A stretch of DNA of 64,000 nt from Geodermatophilaceae bacterium URHB0062 (lineage in GTDB: Bacteria > Actinomycetota > Actinomycetes > Mycobacteriales > Geodermatophilaceae), in contig KK211086.1 in assembly GCA_000620185.1 (NCBI GenBank), positions 841,331-905,330 of the forward strand, read 5' to 3'. The notes beneath the pieces were generated by a model, which saw only the letters and a program-made list of their open reading frames with translations, was not told the origin of the DNA and ran no database searches. The position numbers and the translations under genes are program-made. Below are positions 35,734 to 44,481 of the stretch, in pieces (position 1 is the stretch's first letter; each line of letters begins with the position of its first letter).

Positions 35734-36795
35734 ATGGACGCCCCCGAGGAGGGCTCGGGCGCACGCGAGGCGCTGGAGCGGCTGCTGCTCGACGGGCCCC
35801 GGCGCTACACGCGGCTCCAGGTGGCCTCGATGGCCGGCATGCCGCCGCAGCGCACGCAACGGCTCTGGCGGGCGCTCGGCTTTCCCGACGTGGCCGACGA
35901 CGACCCCGCCTTCACCGACGCCGACGTCCAGGCCCTCGCCGTCCTGTCCACGCTGATCGACTCGGGCTTCGTCGACGAGGACAGCGAGGCCTCGATCGCC
36001 CGCGCGATGGGTCAGGCCCTGTCCCGGCTGGCCGACTGGCAGACCGACATGCTGGCCGACGCGCTGACCCGGCCGGGCCCCGACGGCGAACGGCGGGCCG
36101 TCACCCCCGACGATGCGGTCGAGGTCGCCCGCGCGCTGCTGCCCCGGATGCGCGACATCCAGCATTACGTCTGGCGCCGTCACCTGGCGGCCAACGCCGA
36201 CCGGCTGCTGTCGGCGACCGGACCGGGCGACCGGCGGGAACTGGCCGTGGGCTTCGCCGACCTGGTCGGTTACACCTCGCGCAGCCGCGGGATGGGCGGC
36301 CGGGAGCTCGGGGCGATGATCGAGGACTTCGAGAGCATCGCGGCCGAGGTCATCGCCCGGCACTCCGGACGCGTGGTCAAGACCGTCGGCGACGGCGTCC
36401 TGTTCACCGCGGCGACGGCCGTGGACGCCGTCGAGATCGGGCTCGACCTGCCCGATGCGTGGAAGACCGAGGAGCGGCCCCCGCTGCGGGTCGGCGCGGC
36501 CTACGGCGCCGTGCTCACCCGGCTCGGCGACGTCTACTCGCCGGTGGTCAACCTGGCCAGCCGGCTGACCTCGCTGGCCCGGCCCAACTCCCTGCTGGTC
36601 GACAAGGAGCTGGCCCAGCACGTCCGCGACGTGCCCGGCTACCGGATCCGGTCGCTCCGCCGGGTGTCCGTGCGCGGGTACGACCACCTGCAGCCGTGGC
36701 TGGTGCGGCGCCGCGAGACCGACGAGGGCGTGGAGCCGCACGGCTACGAGGACGACTCCTTCGACGAGGACGCCGGCCCCGACACCGCGCACTGA
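35734..36795 (+). CDS. Class III adenylate cyclase with N-terminal regulatory domain
   Basis: 353 residues. About 1-165 is an all-helical regulatory part (YTRLQVASMAGMPPQRTQRLW, then ALAVLSTLIDSGFVDEDSEA) like Rv1264/Rv2212. The catalytic domain about 170-330 has both metal Asp motifs, VGFADLVGYTSRSRGMGG and VVKTVGDGVLFTAAT, and the transition-state pair NLASRLTSLARP. Cytoplasmic; no membrane helix. The tail is acidic. A direct link to the preceding universal stress gene is plausible. Confidence 0.87.
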   Translation: MDAPEEGSGAREALERLLLDGPRRYTRLQVASMAGMPPQRTQRLWRALGFPDVADDDPAFTDADVQALAVLSTLIDSGFVDEDSEASIARAMGQALSRLADWQTDMLADALTRPGPDGERRAVTPDDAVEVARALLPRMRDIQHYVWRRHLAANADRLLSATGPGDRRELAVGFADLVGYTSRSRGMGGRELGAMIEDFESIAAEVIARHSGRVVKTVGDGVLFTAATAVDAVEIGLDLPDAWKTEERPPLRVGAAYGAVLTRLGDVYSPVVNLASRLTSLARPNSLLVDKELAQHVRDVPGYRIRSLRRVSVRGYDHLQPWLVRRRETDEGVEPHGYEDDSFDEDAGPDTAH

Positions 36796-36825
36796 TCGGC
36801 TCCCCCCGGATGGCACCCTGACCCT

Positions 36826-38466
36826 GTGAGCGCCACCCTCGTCGCCCGCGGCCTGGCGGCCGGCCACGGTGCCCGCGTCCTCTTCTCCGGGCTCGACCTC
36901 GTCGTCGCGCCGGGGGACGTCGTCGGCCTGGTCGGCGTCAACGGCGCCGGCAAGTCCACGCTGCTGCGCACCCTCGCCGGCGAGCTCCCGGCAGAGGACG
37001 GCAGCGTCGTCGTCAGCCCGCCGACCGCGACCCTCGGCTACCTCCCGCAGGAGCACGAGCGGCGGGCGGGGGAGACGGTTCTCGGCGCGCTGACCCGGCG
37101 GACCGGGGTCGCCGCCGCCCAGGCCGTGCTCGACGGGGCCACGGAGGCGTTGACCGAGGGGCGGCCCGGTGCCGACGAGGTCTACGGCGACGCGCTCGAG
37201 CACTGGCTGGCCCTCGGTGGCGCCGACCTGGACGACCGGGCCGAGGAGACCGTCGCCCAGGTCGCACCCGGCGTGGCCCTCGACGCACTGATGACCGGCC
37301 TGTCCGGCGGCCAGGCCGCACGCGTCGGCCTCGCGGCCCTCCTGCTGTCCCGGTACGACGTCCTGCTGCTCGACGAGCCGACCAACGACCTCGACCTGGC
37401 CGGGCTGGACCAGCTGGAGCGGTTCGTCGACGGCTCCCGCGCGGGCATCGTCGTCGTCAGCCACGACCGCGAGTTCCTGGCCCGCACCGTCACCCGGGTG
37501 GTCGAGCTCGACCTCGCCCAGCAGCTCGTGCGCGTGCACGACGGCGGCTACGAGGCCTACCTGGTCGAGCGCGAGGTGGCCCGCCGGCACGCGCGCGAGG
37601 AGTACGAGGACTACGCCGACACGAAGGCGGGGCTCGAGGCTCGGGCGCGGATGCAGCGCAACTGGATGGCCAAGGGCGTCCGCAATGCCGTGCGCAAGGC
37701 GGGCAGCGAGCCGGACAAGAACATCCGGCAGCACATGCGCGCCACGTCGGAGAAGCAGGCCGCGAAGGCCAGGCAGACCGAGCGGCGGATCGAGCGGCTC
37801 GACGAGGTGGAGGAGCCGCGCAAGGAGTGGGAGCTGCGGCTGGAGATCGCCGCCGCCCCCCGCGCGGGCGCGGTCGTGGCGACCCTGCGCGGGGCCGTCG
37901 TCCGGAGGGGCGGGTTCCGGCTCGGTCCGGTCGACCTCCAGGTCGACTGGGGCGACCGGGTGGCGATCACCGGCGCCAACGGCGCCGGCAAGAGCACGCT
38001 GCTGGCCACCCTGCTGGGCCGGGTGCCGCTCGACGAGGGGACGGCGTCGCTCGGGCCGTCGGTGCGGATCGGCGAGATCGACCAGGCCCGCGGTCGCTTC
38101 TTCGGCCCGGAGCAGTTGCTCGACGCCTTCTCCGCGGAGGTGCCCGACTGGCCGACCGCCGAGGTGCGCACCCTGCTGGCCAAGTTCGGCCTGGTCGCGG
38201 ACCACGTGCTGCGGCCGGCCGAGACGCTCTCACCCGGGGAGCGGACGCGTGCGGCGCTGGCGCTCCTGCAGGCGCGCGGCATCAACGTGCTGGTGCTCGA
38301 CGAGCCCACCAACCACCTCGACCTGCCCGCGATCGAGCAGCTCGAGGAGGCGCTCGCCGCCTACTCCGGCACGCTGCTGCTGGTGACGCACGACCGCCGC
38401 ATGCTGGAGGCCGTGCACACCAGCCGCCGGTTGCACGTGGCCGATGGCCGGGTCACGGAGAGCTGA
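36826..38466 (+). CDS. ABC-F family ATPase
   Basis: Soluble duplicated ABC ATPase, 546 residues, acting on the ribosome in known members. NBD1: LVGVNGAGKSTLLRTLAG, MTGLSGGQAARVGLAALLL, LLLDEPTNDLDLAG. The linker (about 240-330) is charged (MAKGVRNAVRKAGSEPDKN). NBD2: ITGANGAGKSTLLATLLG, TLSPGERTRAALALL (Pro in place of the second Gly of LSGGE), LVLDEPTNHLDLPA. Could be a housekeeping translation factor or antibiotic resistance; sequence alone does not decide. GTG 36826, convergent with the TauE permease. Confidence 0.87.
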   Translation: MSATLVARGLAAGHGARVLFSGLDLVVAPGDVVGLVGVNGAGKSTLLRTLAGELPAEDGSVVVSPPTATLGYLPQEHERRAGETVLGALTRRTGVAAAQAVLDGATEALTEGRPGADEVYGDALEHWLALGGADLDDRAEETVAQVAPGVALDALMTGLSGGQAARVGLAALLLSRYDVLLLDEPTNDLDLAGLDQLERFVDGSRAGIVVVSHDREFLARTVTRVVELDLAQQLVRVHDGGYEAYLVEREVARRHAREEYEDYADTKAGLEARARMQRNWMAKGVRNAVRKAGSEPDKNIRQHMRATSEKQAAKARQTERRIERLDEVEEPRKEWELRLEIAAAPRAGAVVATLRGAVVRRGGFRLGPVDLQVDWGDRVAITGANGAGKSTLLATLLGRVPLDEGTASLGPSVRIGEIDQARGRFFGPEQLLDAFSAEVPDWPTAEVRTLLAKFGLVADHVLRPAETLSPGERTRAALALLQARGINVLVLDEPTNHLDLPAIEQLEEALAAYSGTLLLVTHDRRMLEAVHTSRRLHVADGRVTES

Positions 38467-38502
38467 GTCCGGCCGCACGGGCATCGGTGGCCGACGGGCA
38501 GA

Positions 38503-39264
38503 TCACTCCGTCCCCCAGGCCAACCGTGCGGCGAGCAGCAGGCCGAGCCCCGCGACCGCCCAGCGGACGACGACAGCGGGCAGTCGACGCGCCACCACCG
38601 GCCCGGCCGTGCTGCCGGCGAACATGCCCGTCGCGAGTGGCAGGACCGCGGCCCAGGCGACCGATCCGATCGCCACCAGGACGGCTGCCGAGGCGGCCGT
38701 GGAGGCGCCGTTGAGCATGTTCTTCTTCGCGTTCGCCTCGGGGAGCCGGTCGTCCACGAGGAGCAGCACGCTCGCCAGGAGCAGCACACCGGCCCCTGCG
38801 CCGAAGTAGCCCGAGTACACCGACACCAGCGCGACGAGGGGGAGCGCCGACGGCGACGAGCGGGTCGCGGCCGGGCGCAGCCGGGCGGTGAGCACCGGCT
38901 GGACGAGCAGGGCCACGGAGCCGAGAGCGAGGAGGATCGGGACGACGCGTGCGAACACGCCCGGCGGCGTGCTGAGGAGCAGGAGGGAACCGGCGGCCGA
39001 CGCCGTCGCGGCCAGGGGAAGGCTCCGGGCGAGCCAGCGTCCAGCACCGGTCAACTCTCTCCGGGACGTGGCGACCGAGCCGGGCCAGCAGGCGACGAGC
39101 GCGACGAGGTTGGCGACACCGGCGGCCAGCGGGGTGAGCCCCGTGGCGAGCAGCGCGGGGTACGAGACCAGCGAGGTGATCCCGCCCGCCGTGCCGACGA
39201 GCCCGGCGACCGCACCCGCGACCAGGAGGAAGACGAACTCACCGGCCGCGGACACGATCGCCAC
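38503..39264 (-). CDS. TauE/SafE-type sulfite exporter family permease
   Basis: 253 residues in about eight helices with the internal repeat of the family: VFLLVAGAVAGLVGTAGGITSLVSYPALLATG in the first half and VYSGYFGAGAGVLLLASVLLL in the second. Transports sulfite, taurine-derived or other organic anions; substrate unknown. GTG 39264 start. The tnpB element begins 76 bp upstream of this start and could separate it from an older promoter. Confidence 0.82.
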   Translation of the reverse strand: MAIVSAAGEFVFLLVAGAVAGLVGTAGGITSLVSYPALLATGLTPLAAGVANLVALVACWPGSVATSRRELTGAGRWLARSLPLAATASAAGSLLLLSTPPGVFARVVPILLALGSVALLVQPVLTARLRPAATRSSPSALPLVALVSVYSGYFGAGAGVLLLASVLLLVDDRLPEANAKKNMLNGASTAASAAVLVAIGSVAWAAVLPLATGMFAGSTAGPVVARRLPAVVVRWAVAGLGLLLAARLAWGTE

Positions 39265-39397
39265 TGTCGCAGCCGCCTGGGCCGCGACGGCGGGTCAACC
39301 CGCGGGGCCGCGCCCCCGTGCCGCCGAGCTCACGTGGAGCCCCCCTACGGTGAAAGTGTGAGGCGGGTTCCTGAAACTGTCCGACCTGACCTGCACG

Positions 39398-40767
39398 ATG
39401 GCCTGCGTGGGCCACGGTGCGGTGCGGGTGCGCCTGGACGTGACCGACGTCCAGGCCGGCATGCTGCTTCGCGCCGCAGGCGCTCGCCGGTTCGCGTTCA
39501 ACTGGGCCGTGGCGAGGATCAAGGCGAACGCCGACCAGTGGCAGGCGGAGGCCAGCTACGGCATCAGCAAGGCCGACCGGATCAAGCCGCTGAGCTACTT
39601 CACCCTGGGCAAGCTGTGGACCGCCGAGCCGCCCGAGGTGGCCCCGTGGGGGGCCGAGCATTCCACCTGGACGTTCCGGTACGCGCTGCGCGACGCGGCG
39701 ATCGCGCACACGGCATTCCTCGCCGGAAAGCGGCGGTTCCCGAAGTTCAAGGCCCGGCATCGAGACCGGGCTCGGTTCACCGTCCGCGACGGGCTGGCGC
39801 TGGAGGCCGGACGGGTGCGCATCGCGAAGTACGGCTGGCTGCGGATCGCTGCGCCCCGTCCGGCGCAGGCGAAGCTGCGCCGACTGCTGCGCCGTGGACA
39901 CGCCACGCTGCAGCACATCACCGTCGCGAGGCACACCGACGGGCACTGGTACGCCACCGCGAACTACACGTGCGAGGCGCGTATCCCGGCCGAACAGCAC
40001 ACGCCACCGGCCGGCCCGGTGGTCGGGGTGGACCGCGGGGTGAAGACCGCCGCCGTCGTGGCCACCGCGAACGGCAAGGTCACCGACGAGCTACCCGCAT
40101 CGCGGGCGCTGCGCGGCCGGCTGCGTCAGGTGAAGCACCTGCAGCGCACCGTGTCGCGAGCGCGGAAGGGCTCGGCGAACCGGCGGCGGGCCACATCGCC
40201 CGCCTCGGCCGCGCTCACGCGACCGCAGCAGCCGTTCGCGCGGACGCGTTGCACCGCTTCACCGCGGCCCTCGCCCGCTCTCACGGCGCCGTGGTGGTCG
40301 AGGACCTCGCGACGAGGAACCTGATGGCCAACCGCTCCCTCGCCGCCGCGATCGGCGACCAGGGCTGGGCCGAGATGGCCCGGCAGCTGGGCTACAAGAC
40401 GGCCCGCCACGGGGGGCAGTGCATCGTCGCGGACCGCTGGTTCGCCTCCTCCAAGACGTGCTCAGCGTGTGGTGCGGTGAGACCCAAGCTCACCCTCGCC
40501 GAGCGCACCTACCGCTGCGACAACCACGCCTGCGGCCATGTGGCCGACCGGGACGTCAACGCCGCCGCCAATCTCGCCGCCTGGGGCGAACACACACTCG
40601 GGCTGTGCCCGTGCGTGACCCAGGCCGGGGACCGCCACCCGGGCGGCCCGTCAGCCGGCAGCACCCGGCATGCCTGTGGAGGGTGGGTGTCAGCCGCGGC
40701 CGTCCCGGCCGCGTCGGTGCCGCCCGGTGAAGCAGGAACCAGCCGGCCACGCCTCGGCGTGGCGTAA
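39398..40767 (+). pseudogene. tnpB: RNA-guided endonuclease TnpB, frameshifted
   Basis: N-terminal part in one frame (39398 to about 40192): VRVRLDVTDVQAGMLLRAAG, AGKRRFPKFKARHRDRARFT, VVGVDRGVKTAAVVAT with the first RuvC Asp. The C-terminal part continues one base back: RFTAALARSHGAVVVEDLATRNL (RuvC Glu), CSACGAVRPKLTLAERTYRC zinc finger and ADRDVNAAANLA (last RuvC Asp). All catalytic residues are kept across the shift. The junction NRRRA / HIARLGRAHA reads naturally if one C is restored at about 40192. A hairpin spans the stop codon. Confidence 0.85.
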
Positions 40768-40798
40768 GCACTGGACGCCCCGGACAGGGGCGCTTACG
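40763..40798 (+). ncRNA. Hairpin at the tnpB 3' end, possible omega-RNA segment
   Basis: CGTAAGC at 40763-40769 pairs with GCTTACG at 40792-40798, and inside it GCCCC (40777-40781) pairs with GGGGC (40787-40791). TnpB systems make a guide RNA from the 3' end of tnpB and the element's right end, so a nested hairpin over the stop codon fits. The RNA itself is not proven by sequence alone. Confidence 0.35.
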
Positions 40799-40828
40799 GG
40801 ATGAGTGCGATGGGCGACCATCACACTC

Positions 40829-41401
40829 TCACCGTAAGGGGGGCGTGGAGCTGAGCTCGTCGGCGACGCCCACGGTGTCCATGCCTGACCACGTCCGGTC
40901 GACGTGGTGGGCGAGCACCATGAGATCCCGCAGTTGACCGGTGCGGTCGCGGATGTGGTCGGTCAGCAGCGCCTCGCCGGTGAACCCCAGCTCGGTGAAC
41001 AGCGCCAGGGCCGACCCCTGCTCGGCGACGACCTCGACCACCAACTTCGACAGCCCGGCGCCGACCGCCTCCGTGAGTGCGCGACGGGCCAGCTCCCGGC
41101 CCAGCCCCGAGCCGCGGTGGGACGGCGCCACGACGAGCCGGACCTCGCCCACGTGGTCCGACCATCCGGGGAGCGGACGGACGGCGACGTACCCGGTGAC
41201 CTCTGTGCTGTCCCCACCCTCCCCACCGGTGCCCTCGACGGCCACCCACCGCCCGCCGGCGGCCGCCCCCTGCGTCCAGGAACGGACCGTCTCCGGGTCG
41301 GTCACGTCCTCCTTGATGAACGTCAGGTCGCCCTCGGGCAGCCCGGCGAAGAAACGGACGAGGGCGTCACAGTGTTCGGGGCCCAGCTCGACCACTGCCA
41401 C
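40829..41401 (-). CDS. GNAT family N-acetyltransferase, 3' end altered by the mobile element
   Basis: 190 residues: VVELGPEHCDALVRFFAGLPEGD at the start, FIKEDVTDPETVRSW, VRLVVAPSHRGSGLGRELARRAL (motif A) and ALALFTELGFTGEALLTDH. The last codons P-P-L-R-stop lie inside the element's right inverted repeat; the reconstructed empty site reads S-S-T-stop. The change only replaces the C-terminal tail. GTG 41401 starts 1 nt after the phaC stop, so it belongs to the phaC transcript. Confidence 0.8.
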   Translation of the reverse strand: MAVVELGPEHCDALVRFFAGLPEGDLTFIKEDVTDPETVRSWTQGAAAGGRWVAVEGTGGEGGDSTEVTGYVAVRPLPGWSDHVGEVRLVVAPSHRGSGLGRELARRALTEAVGAGLSKLVVEVVAEQGSALALFTELGFTGEALLTDHIRDRTGQLRDLMVLAHHVDRTWSGMDTVGVADELSSTPPLR

Positions 41402-41402
41402 G

Positions 41403-42521
41403 TCAGGCCTCCTTCCGCGCCGGCTCGAGCAGATCGCTGCGGCGCCGGACGAAATCGATGATCGTGGGCACCGTCGTCCGTGCCGCCGTCCGTCCGACCA
41501 CCAGACCCATGTGTCCGGCGTCCAGGCACAGCTCGTGCTTGTCCGGTGAGCCGACGAGGTCGATCAGCGCGGCGGTGGCGTCCGGCGGGACGATGTGGTC
41601 CCGGTTGGCCCTGACGGTCAGGAACGGCACCGTGATGTCGCGCAGGTGCACCGGGTCGCCGCCCACGACGAGCCGGTCGGTGAGCATCCCGTTGTCGCGG
41701 ACCAGCATCCGCACCGTCTCCTCGGCGGCGGCGCCCGGGAAGGGCACGTGGTCGTCGGACCAGCCGGTCATCGCCTGGTAGGAGGCGACGTACTCGTCGT
41801 TCCAGAGCCGCTCCCACAGCGTCACGTACCGGGTCACCTCGGCCGTGGGGGTGAGGGTCTTGAAGCCCTGGACGACGATCCCCGGGGGCACGTTGCCGTC
41901 GGCGCCGAGCACCGTGTCGACGTCGAGCCCGCCCACTCGGAAGACGTCGGCCAGCGGGCCCATGTGCCGGAAGTCGATCGGGGTGGCCAGCACCGTGAGG
42001 CTGCGCAGCGGCGCGTCGGGGTGGTGCGCGGCGTAGAGCAGGGCCAGATCGCCGCCGAAGCAGTAGCCGAACAGATTGACCTCGTCGGCGCCCGACAGCT
42101 CCCGCACCCGGTCGATGCCGGCGGGGATGTAGTCGTCGACGTAGTCCTCGAGCCGGTTGCCGGCGTCCCGCTCGTCGGGCTCACCCCAGTCGAGCAGGTA
42201 CACGTCGAACCCGGCCGAGAGCAGCTGCTCGACGAAGCTGTTCCCGGGCGTGAGGTCGAGGATGTAGCTCCGGCTGATCAGGCTGAACACGATGACCAGC
42301 GGCGGTCCGTAGCGCACGCCGCCGTACGTCTCGGGGTCGTTGCGGTAGTGCCACAGCTGCGTGCGGCCCCGCTGCCAGACGACGTCCTTGGGCGTCTGCC
42401 CGACGCCGGGGCGGTCGACCCCGGCGACGAGCTTGATCCCGTTACGTGCCCGCAGGGCGTTGCGCTCGACGTCGCGCCGGACGCGGTCGAGGACCGTCTG
42501 CGGGCTGGGGACCGTCGGCAT
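41403..42521 (-). CDS. PhaC-like poly(3-hydroxyalkanoate) synthase / alpha-beta hydrolase
   Basis: 372 residues resembling class III PhaC catalytic subunits. The lipase-box nucleophile is Cys in LFGYCFGGDLALL (about C153); VIVFSLISRSYILDLTPGNSFVEQL and FDVYLLDWGEPDERDAGNRLEDYV are PhaC-specific; RANRDHIVPP carries the Asp and DAGHMGLVVG the His. No PhaE partner is evident, but the overlapping upstream gene encodes a coiled-coil protein. With the acyl-CoA ligase it suggests medium-chain PHA metabolism. Confidence 0.78.
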   Translation of the reverse strand: MPTVPSPQTVLDRVRRDVERNALRARNGIKLVAGVDRPGVGQTPKDVVWQRGRTQLWHYRNDPETYGGVRYGPPLVIVFSLISRSYILDLTPGNSFVEQLLSAGFDVYLLDWGEPDERDAGNRLEDYVDDYIPAGIDRVRELSGADEVNLFGYCFGGDLALLYAAHHPDAPLRSLTVLATPIDFRHMGPLADVFRVGGLDVDTVLGADGNVPPGIVVQGFKTLTPTAEVTRYVTLWERLWNDEYVASYQAMTGWSDDHVPFPGAAAEETVRMLVRDNGMLTDRLVVGGDPVHLRDITVPFLTVRANRDHIVPPDATAALIDLVGSPDKHELCLDAGHMGLVVGRTAARTTVPTIIDFVRRRSDLLEPARKEA

Positions 42522-42852
42522 GGGGCTCCTCCGTGGTCGATTCCGCCGTCGGTGCGGTCGGTCGGCGTCGTTGTTGTTCGAGCTGCAGGGACAGCCGCCG
42601 GACCTCGCGGTCCAGGGCGCCGATCTGGGCGCGCAGCCGGCTCACGTCGCTGCCGGCCGGCAGGTTGACCAGGTGCCAGGCGCGGGCCGTCAGGCCGCGC
42701 GCCGAGTCGGTCACGACGGTGTGTGCCCGGCGGACGAGCGCGGTGCCGATGGCGAAGGTCGGCGTCCGCACGAAGGTCTCCGCGCGTGGTGCTACGGCGC
42801 GCTCGGCGGCGTCGAACACCTGCCGCCAGCGGGGAGCCGGCGCGGGGCTCAT
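42442..42852 (-). CDS. Hypothetical coiled-coil (phasin-like) protein
   Basis: 136 residues. About 1-65: [54 protein letters not shown]; about 66-95 a heptad-like helix [20 protein letters not shown]; then a disordered Pro/Arg tail. Placement between an acyl-CoA ligase and phaC suggests a granule-binding protein or synthase partner, an inference from context. Start ATG 42852 overlaps the ligase stop (ATGA). It overlaps the phaC start by 80 nt. Confidence 0.6.
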   Translation of the reverse strand: MSPAPAPRWRQVFDAAERAVAPRAETFVRTPTFAIGTALVRRAHTVVTDSARGLTARAWHLVNLPAGSDVSRLRAQIGALDREVRRLSLQLEQQRRRPTAPTAESTTEEPHADGPQPADGPRPRPARRRAQRPAGT

Positions 42853-44351
42853 CGCTTGCCGACCTCCGCGGGCACCTCGACGGCGCGTCGCAGAATCTTC
42901 CCGGTGGGTCCCTTGGGCAGCGAGTCGACCAGCCACAGGTGTCGCGGGTACTTGTAGGCGGCCACCCGCTCCTTGACGAACGCCTGCAGTTCGGCCGGCT
43001 CGGCCGATGCCCCGGGCTTGAGGGCCACCGCGGCGGCGACCTCCTCGCCCAGGTCGGGGTGCGCGATACCGATGACGGCGGCCTCGGCGACCGCCGGGTG
43101 CTCGTAGAGCGCCTCCTCGATCTCCCGCGGATAGACGTTGTAGCCGCCGCGGATGATCATCTCCTTCTTGCGGTCGACGATGAAGTAGTAGCCCTCCTCG
43201 TCCTGCCGGGCGAGGTCGCCGGTGCGGAACCAGCCGTCGGGGATGGCCTTGGCGGTCTCCTCCTCCCGCTGCCAGTAGCCCTTCATCACGTTCTCGCCGC
43301 GGATGGCGATCTCGCCGACCTCTGCGGAGGGGACGTCGGTGCCGTCGTCGTCGACCAGGCGCATCTCCACCCCGCGGATCGGCGTGCCGATCGAGCCGGG
43401 CTTCCGCTCGGCGTGCGGGTGGTTGAACGACGCCACCGGGGAGGTCTCGCTGAGGCCGTAGCCCTCGAGCACGATGCAGCCGAAGGTCTCCTCGAACGAG
43501 CGCATGACCTCGACGGGCATGGCGGATCCGCCGGAGACGCACAGCCGGAGGCTCGAGACGTCGCGCTTGTCGGTGTCCGGCTGGTGCAGCATCGCGGAGA
43601 ACATCGTCGGCACCCCCTCGAACACGGTGACGCCGTCGCGCTCGATGACGTCGAGGGCTTTTCCGCCGTCGAAGCGCGGGATGAGGGTGAGCGACGCCCC
43701 CGCGAGCACGCCCGCGTTCAGCGAGCAGGTCAGGCCGAAGACGTGGAACAGGGGCAGGCAGCCCATGATCACGTCGTCCGGCGTGCCCTCGAGCAGGGTC
43801 TCCTGCGTGGTGCGGGCGTTGCTGTTCAGCCCGGCGTGGGTGAGCTCGGCGCCCTTCGGCTGCCCCGTGGTGCCCGACGTGTAGAGGATGACGGCGGTGT
43901 CGGAGTCGGCGCGCTCGACGGGTGCGTCGAGGCCCTGGTCGGCCATGACCTCCCGGGGCATCGCCACGTCGACGGTCACCGAGTCGACCCCCACCGCCGC
44001 GGCCGCCTCGGCTGCGGGCTCCGCCGACTGGGTGCCGGCCACGATGAGGCGCGCCCCGGAGTCGGTCAGGTAGTACTCGATCTCCCGCGCCTTGAGCAGC
44101 GGGTTCATCGGCACCACCGCGGCGCCGGCGAGCAGCGCGCCGTAGAAGACCACCGGGAACGAGAGCACGTTCGGCAGCACCATGCCCACGCGGTCGCCCG
44201 GCTCGACGCCACGGGACCGCAGCCCGGCCGCCACCCGCAGGGCGGCGTCGCGGAACTCGTCGTAGGTGAGGGCGGCCTCGTCCATCCGCAGCGCGGGATG
44301 CGGGCCTTCCTTCGCGGCCGTGTCGAGCAGGTTCTGCGCGAGGTTGGTCAT
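42849..44351 (-). CDS. Long-chain fatty-acid--CoA ligase
   Basis: ANL-superfamily adenylating enzyme of 500 residues: [19 protein letters not shown] (ATP P-loop, about 152-170), [59 protein letters not shown], and the C-terminal [12 protein letters not shown] with catalytic Lys. Activates fatty acids for beta-oxidation or PHA precursors. First gene of the coupled run ligase - coiled-coil protein - phaC - GNAT. The 130-bp gap to the SDR gene is the divergent promoter region. Confidence 0.88.
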   Translation of the reverse strand: MTNLAQNLLDTAAKEGPHPALRMDEAALTYDEFRDAALRVAAGLRSRGVEPGDRVGMVLPNVLSFPVVFYGALLAGAAVVPMNPLLKAREIEYYLTDSGARLIVAGTQSAEPAAEAAAAVGVDSVTVDVAMPREVMADQGLDAPVERADSDTAVILYTSGTTGQPKGAELTHAGLNSNARTTQETLLEGTPDDVIMGCLPLFHVFGLTCSLNAGVLAGASLTLIPRFDGGKALDVIERDGVTVFEGVPTMFSAMLHQPDTDKRDVSSLRLCVSGGSAMPVEVMRSFEETFGCIVLEGYGLSETSPVASFNHPHAERKPGSIGTPIRGVEMRLVDDDGTDVPSAEVGEIAIRGENVMKGYWQREEETAKAIPDGWFRTGDLARQDEEGYYFIVDRKKEMIIRGGYNVYPREIEEALYEHPAVAEAAVIGIAHPDLGEEVAAAVALKPGASAEPAELQAFVKERVAAYKYPRHLWLVDSLPKGPTGKILRRAVEVPAEVGKR

Positions 44352-44481
44352 CGTGGGGTTCCTCCCCGTCGAGGTGTGGGCACTGACCGGGCTACCCGCC
44401 CGTGAAGTGACCTACCCCACAAGATGGAATCGACGGTGGTGGCGCAGTGCCACCACCATCTCGACGACGAGGAGCTCCCCG

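Larger units (their letters stand above)
39341..40843 (+). mobile_element. TnpB-carrying element with terminal inverted repeats
   Basis: 1,503 bp between two 8-bp direct repeats. Left terminus 39341-39361 (CCCCCTACGGTGAAAGTGTG plus A); right terminus 40821-40843 reads on the minus strand CCCCCCTTACGGTGAGAGTG plus TGA. Identity is nearly complete apart from one inserted C/T pair and one A/G change. The only gene inside is a frameshifted tnpB. Canonical IS200/IS605 and IS607 elements have neither terminal inverted repeats nor target duplications, so a different transposase, absent here, probably moved it. Confidence 0.7.
39333..40851. repeat. 8-bp direct repeat (target duplication) flanking the tnpB element
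   Basis: CGTGGAGC occurs at 39333-39340 and again at 40844-40851, exactly outside the inverted repeats. Removing everything between with one copy restores a GNAT gene ending naturally in a TGA, which supports a true target-site duplication. Confidence 0.75.

Noticed and set aside
35269-38205. 978-codon minus-strand frame opposite the universal stress, cyclase and ABC-F genes
   Set aside because: Antisense shadow without domains; the plus strand shows full catalytic motifs.
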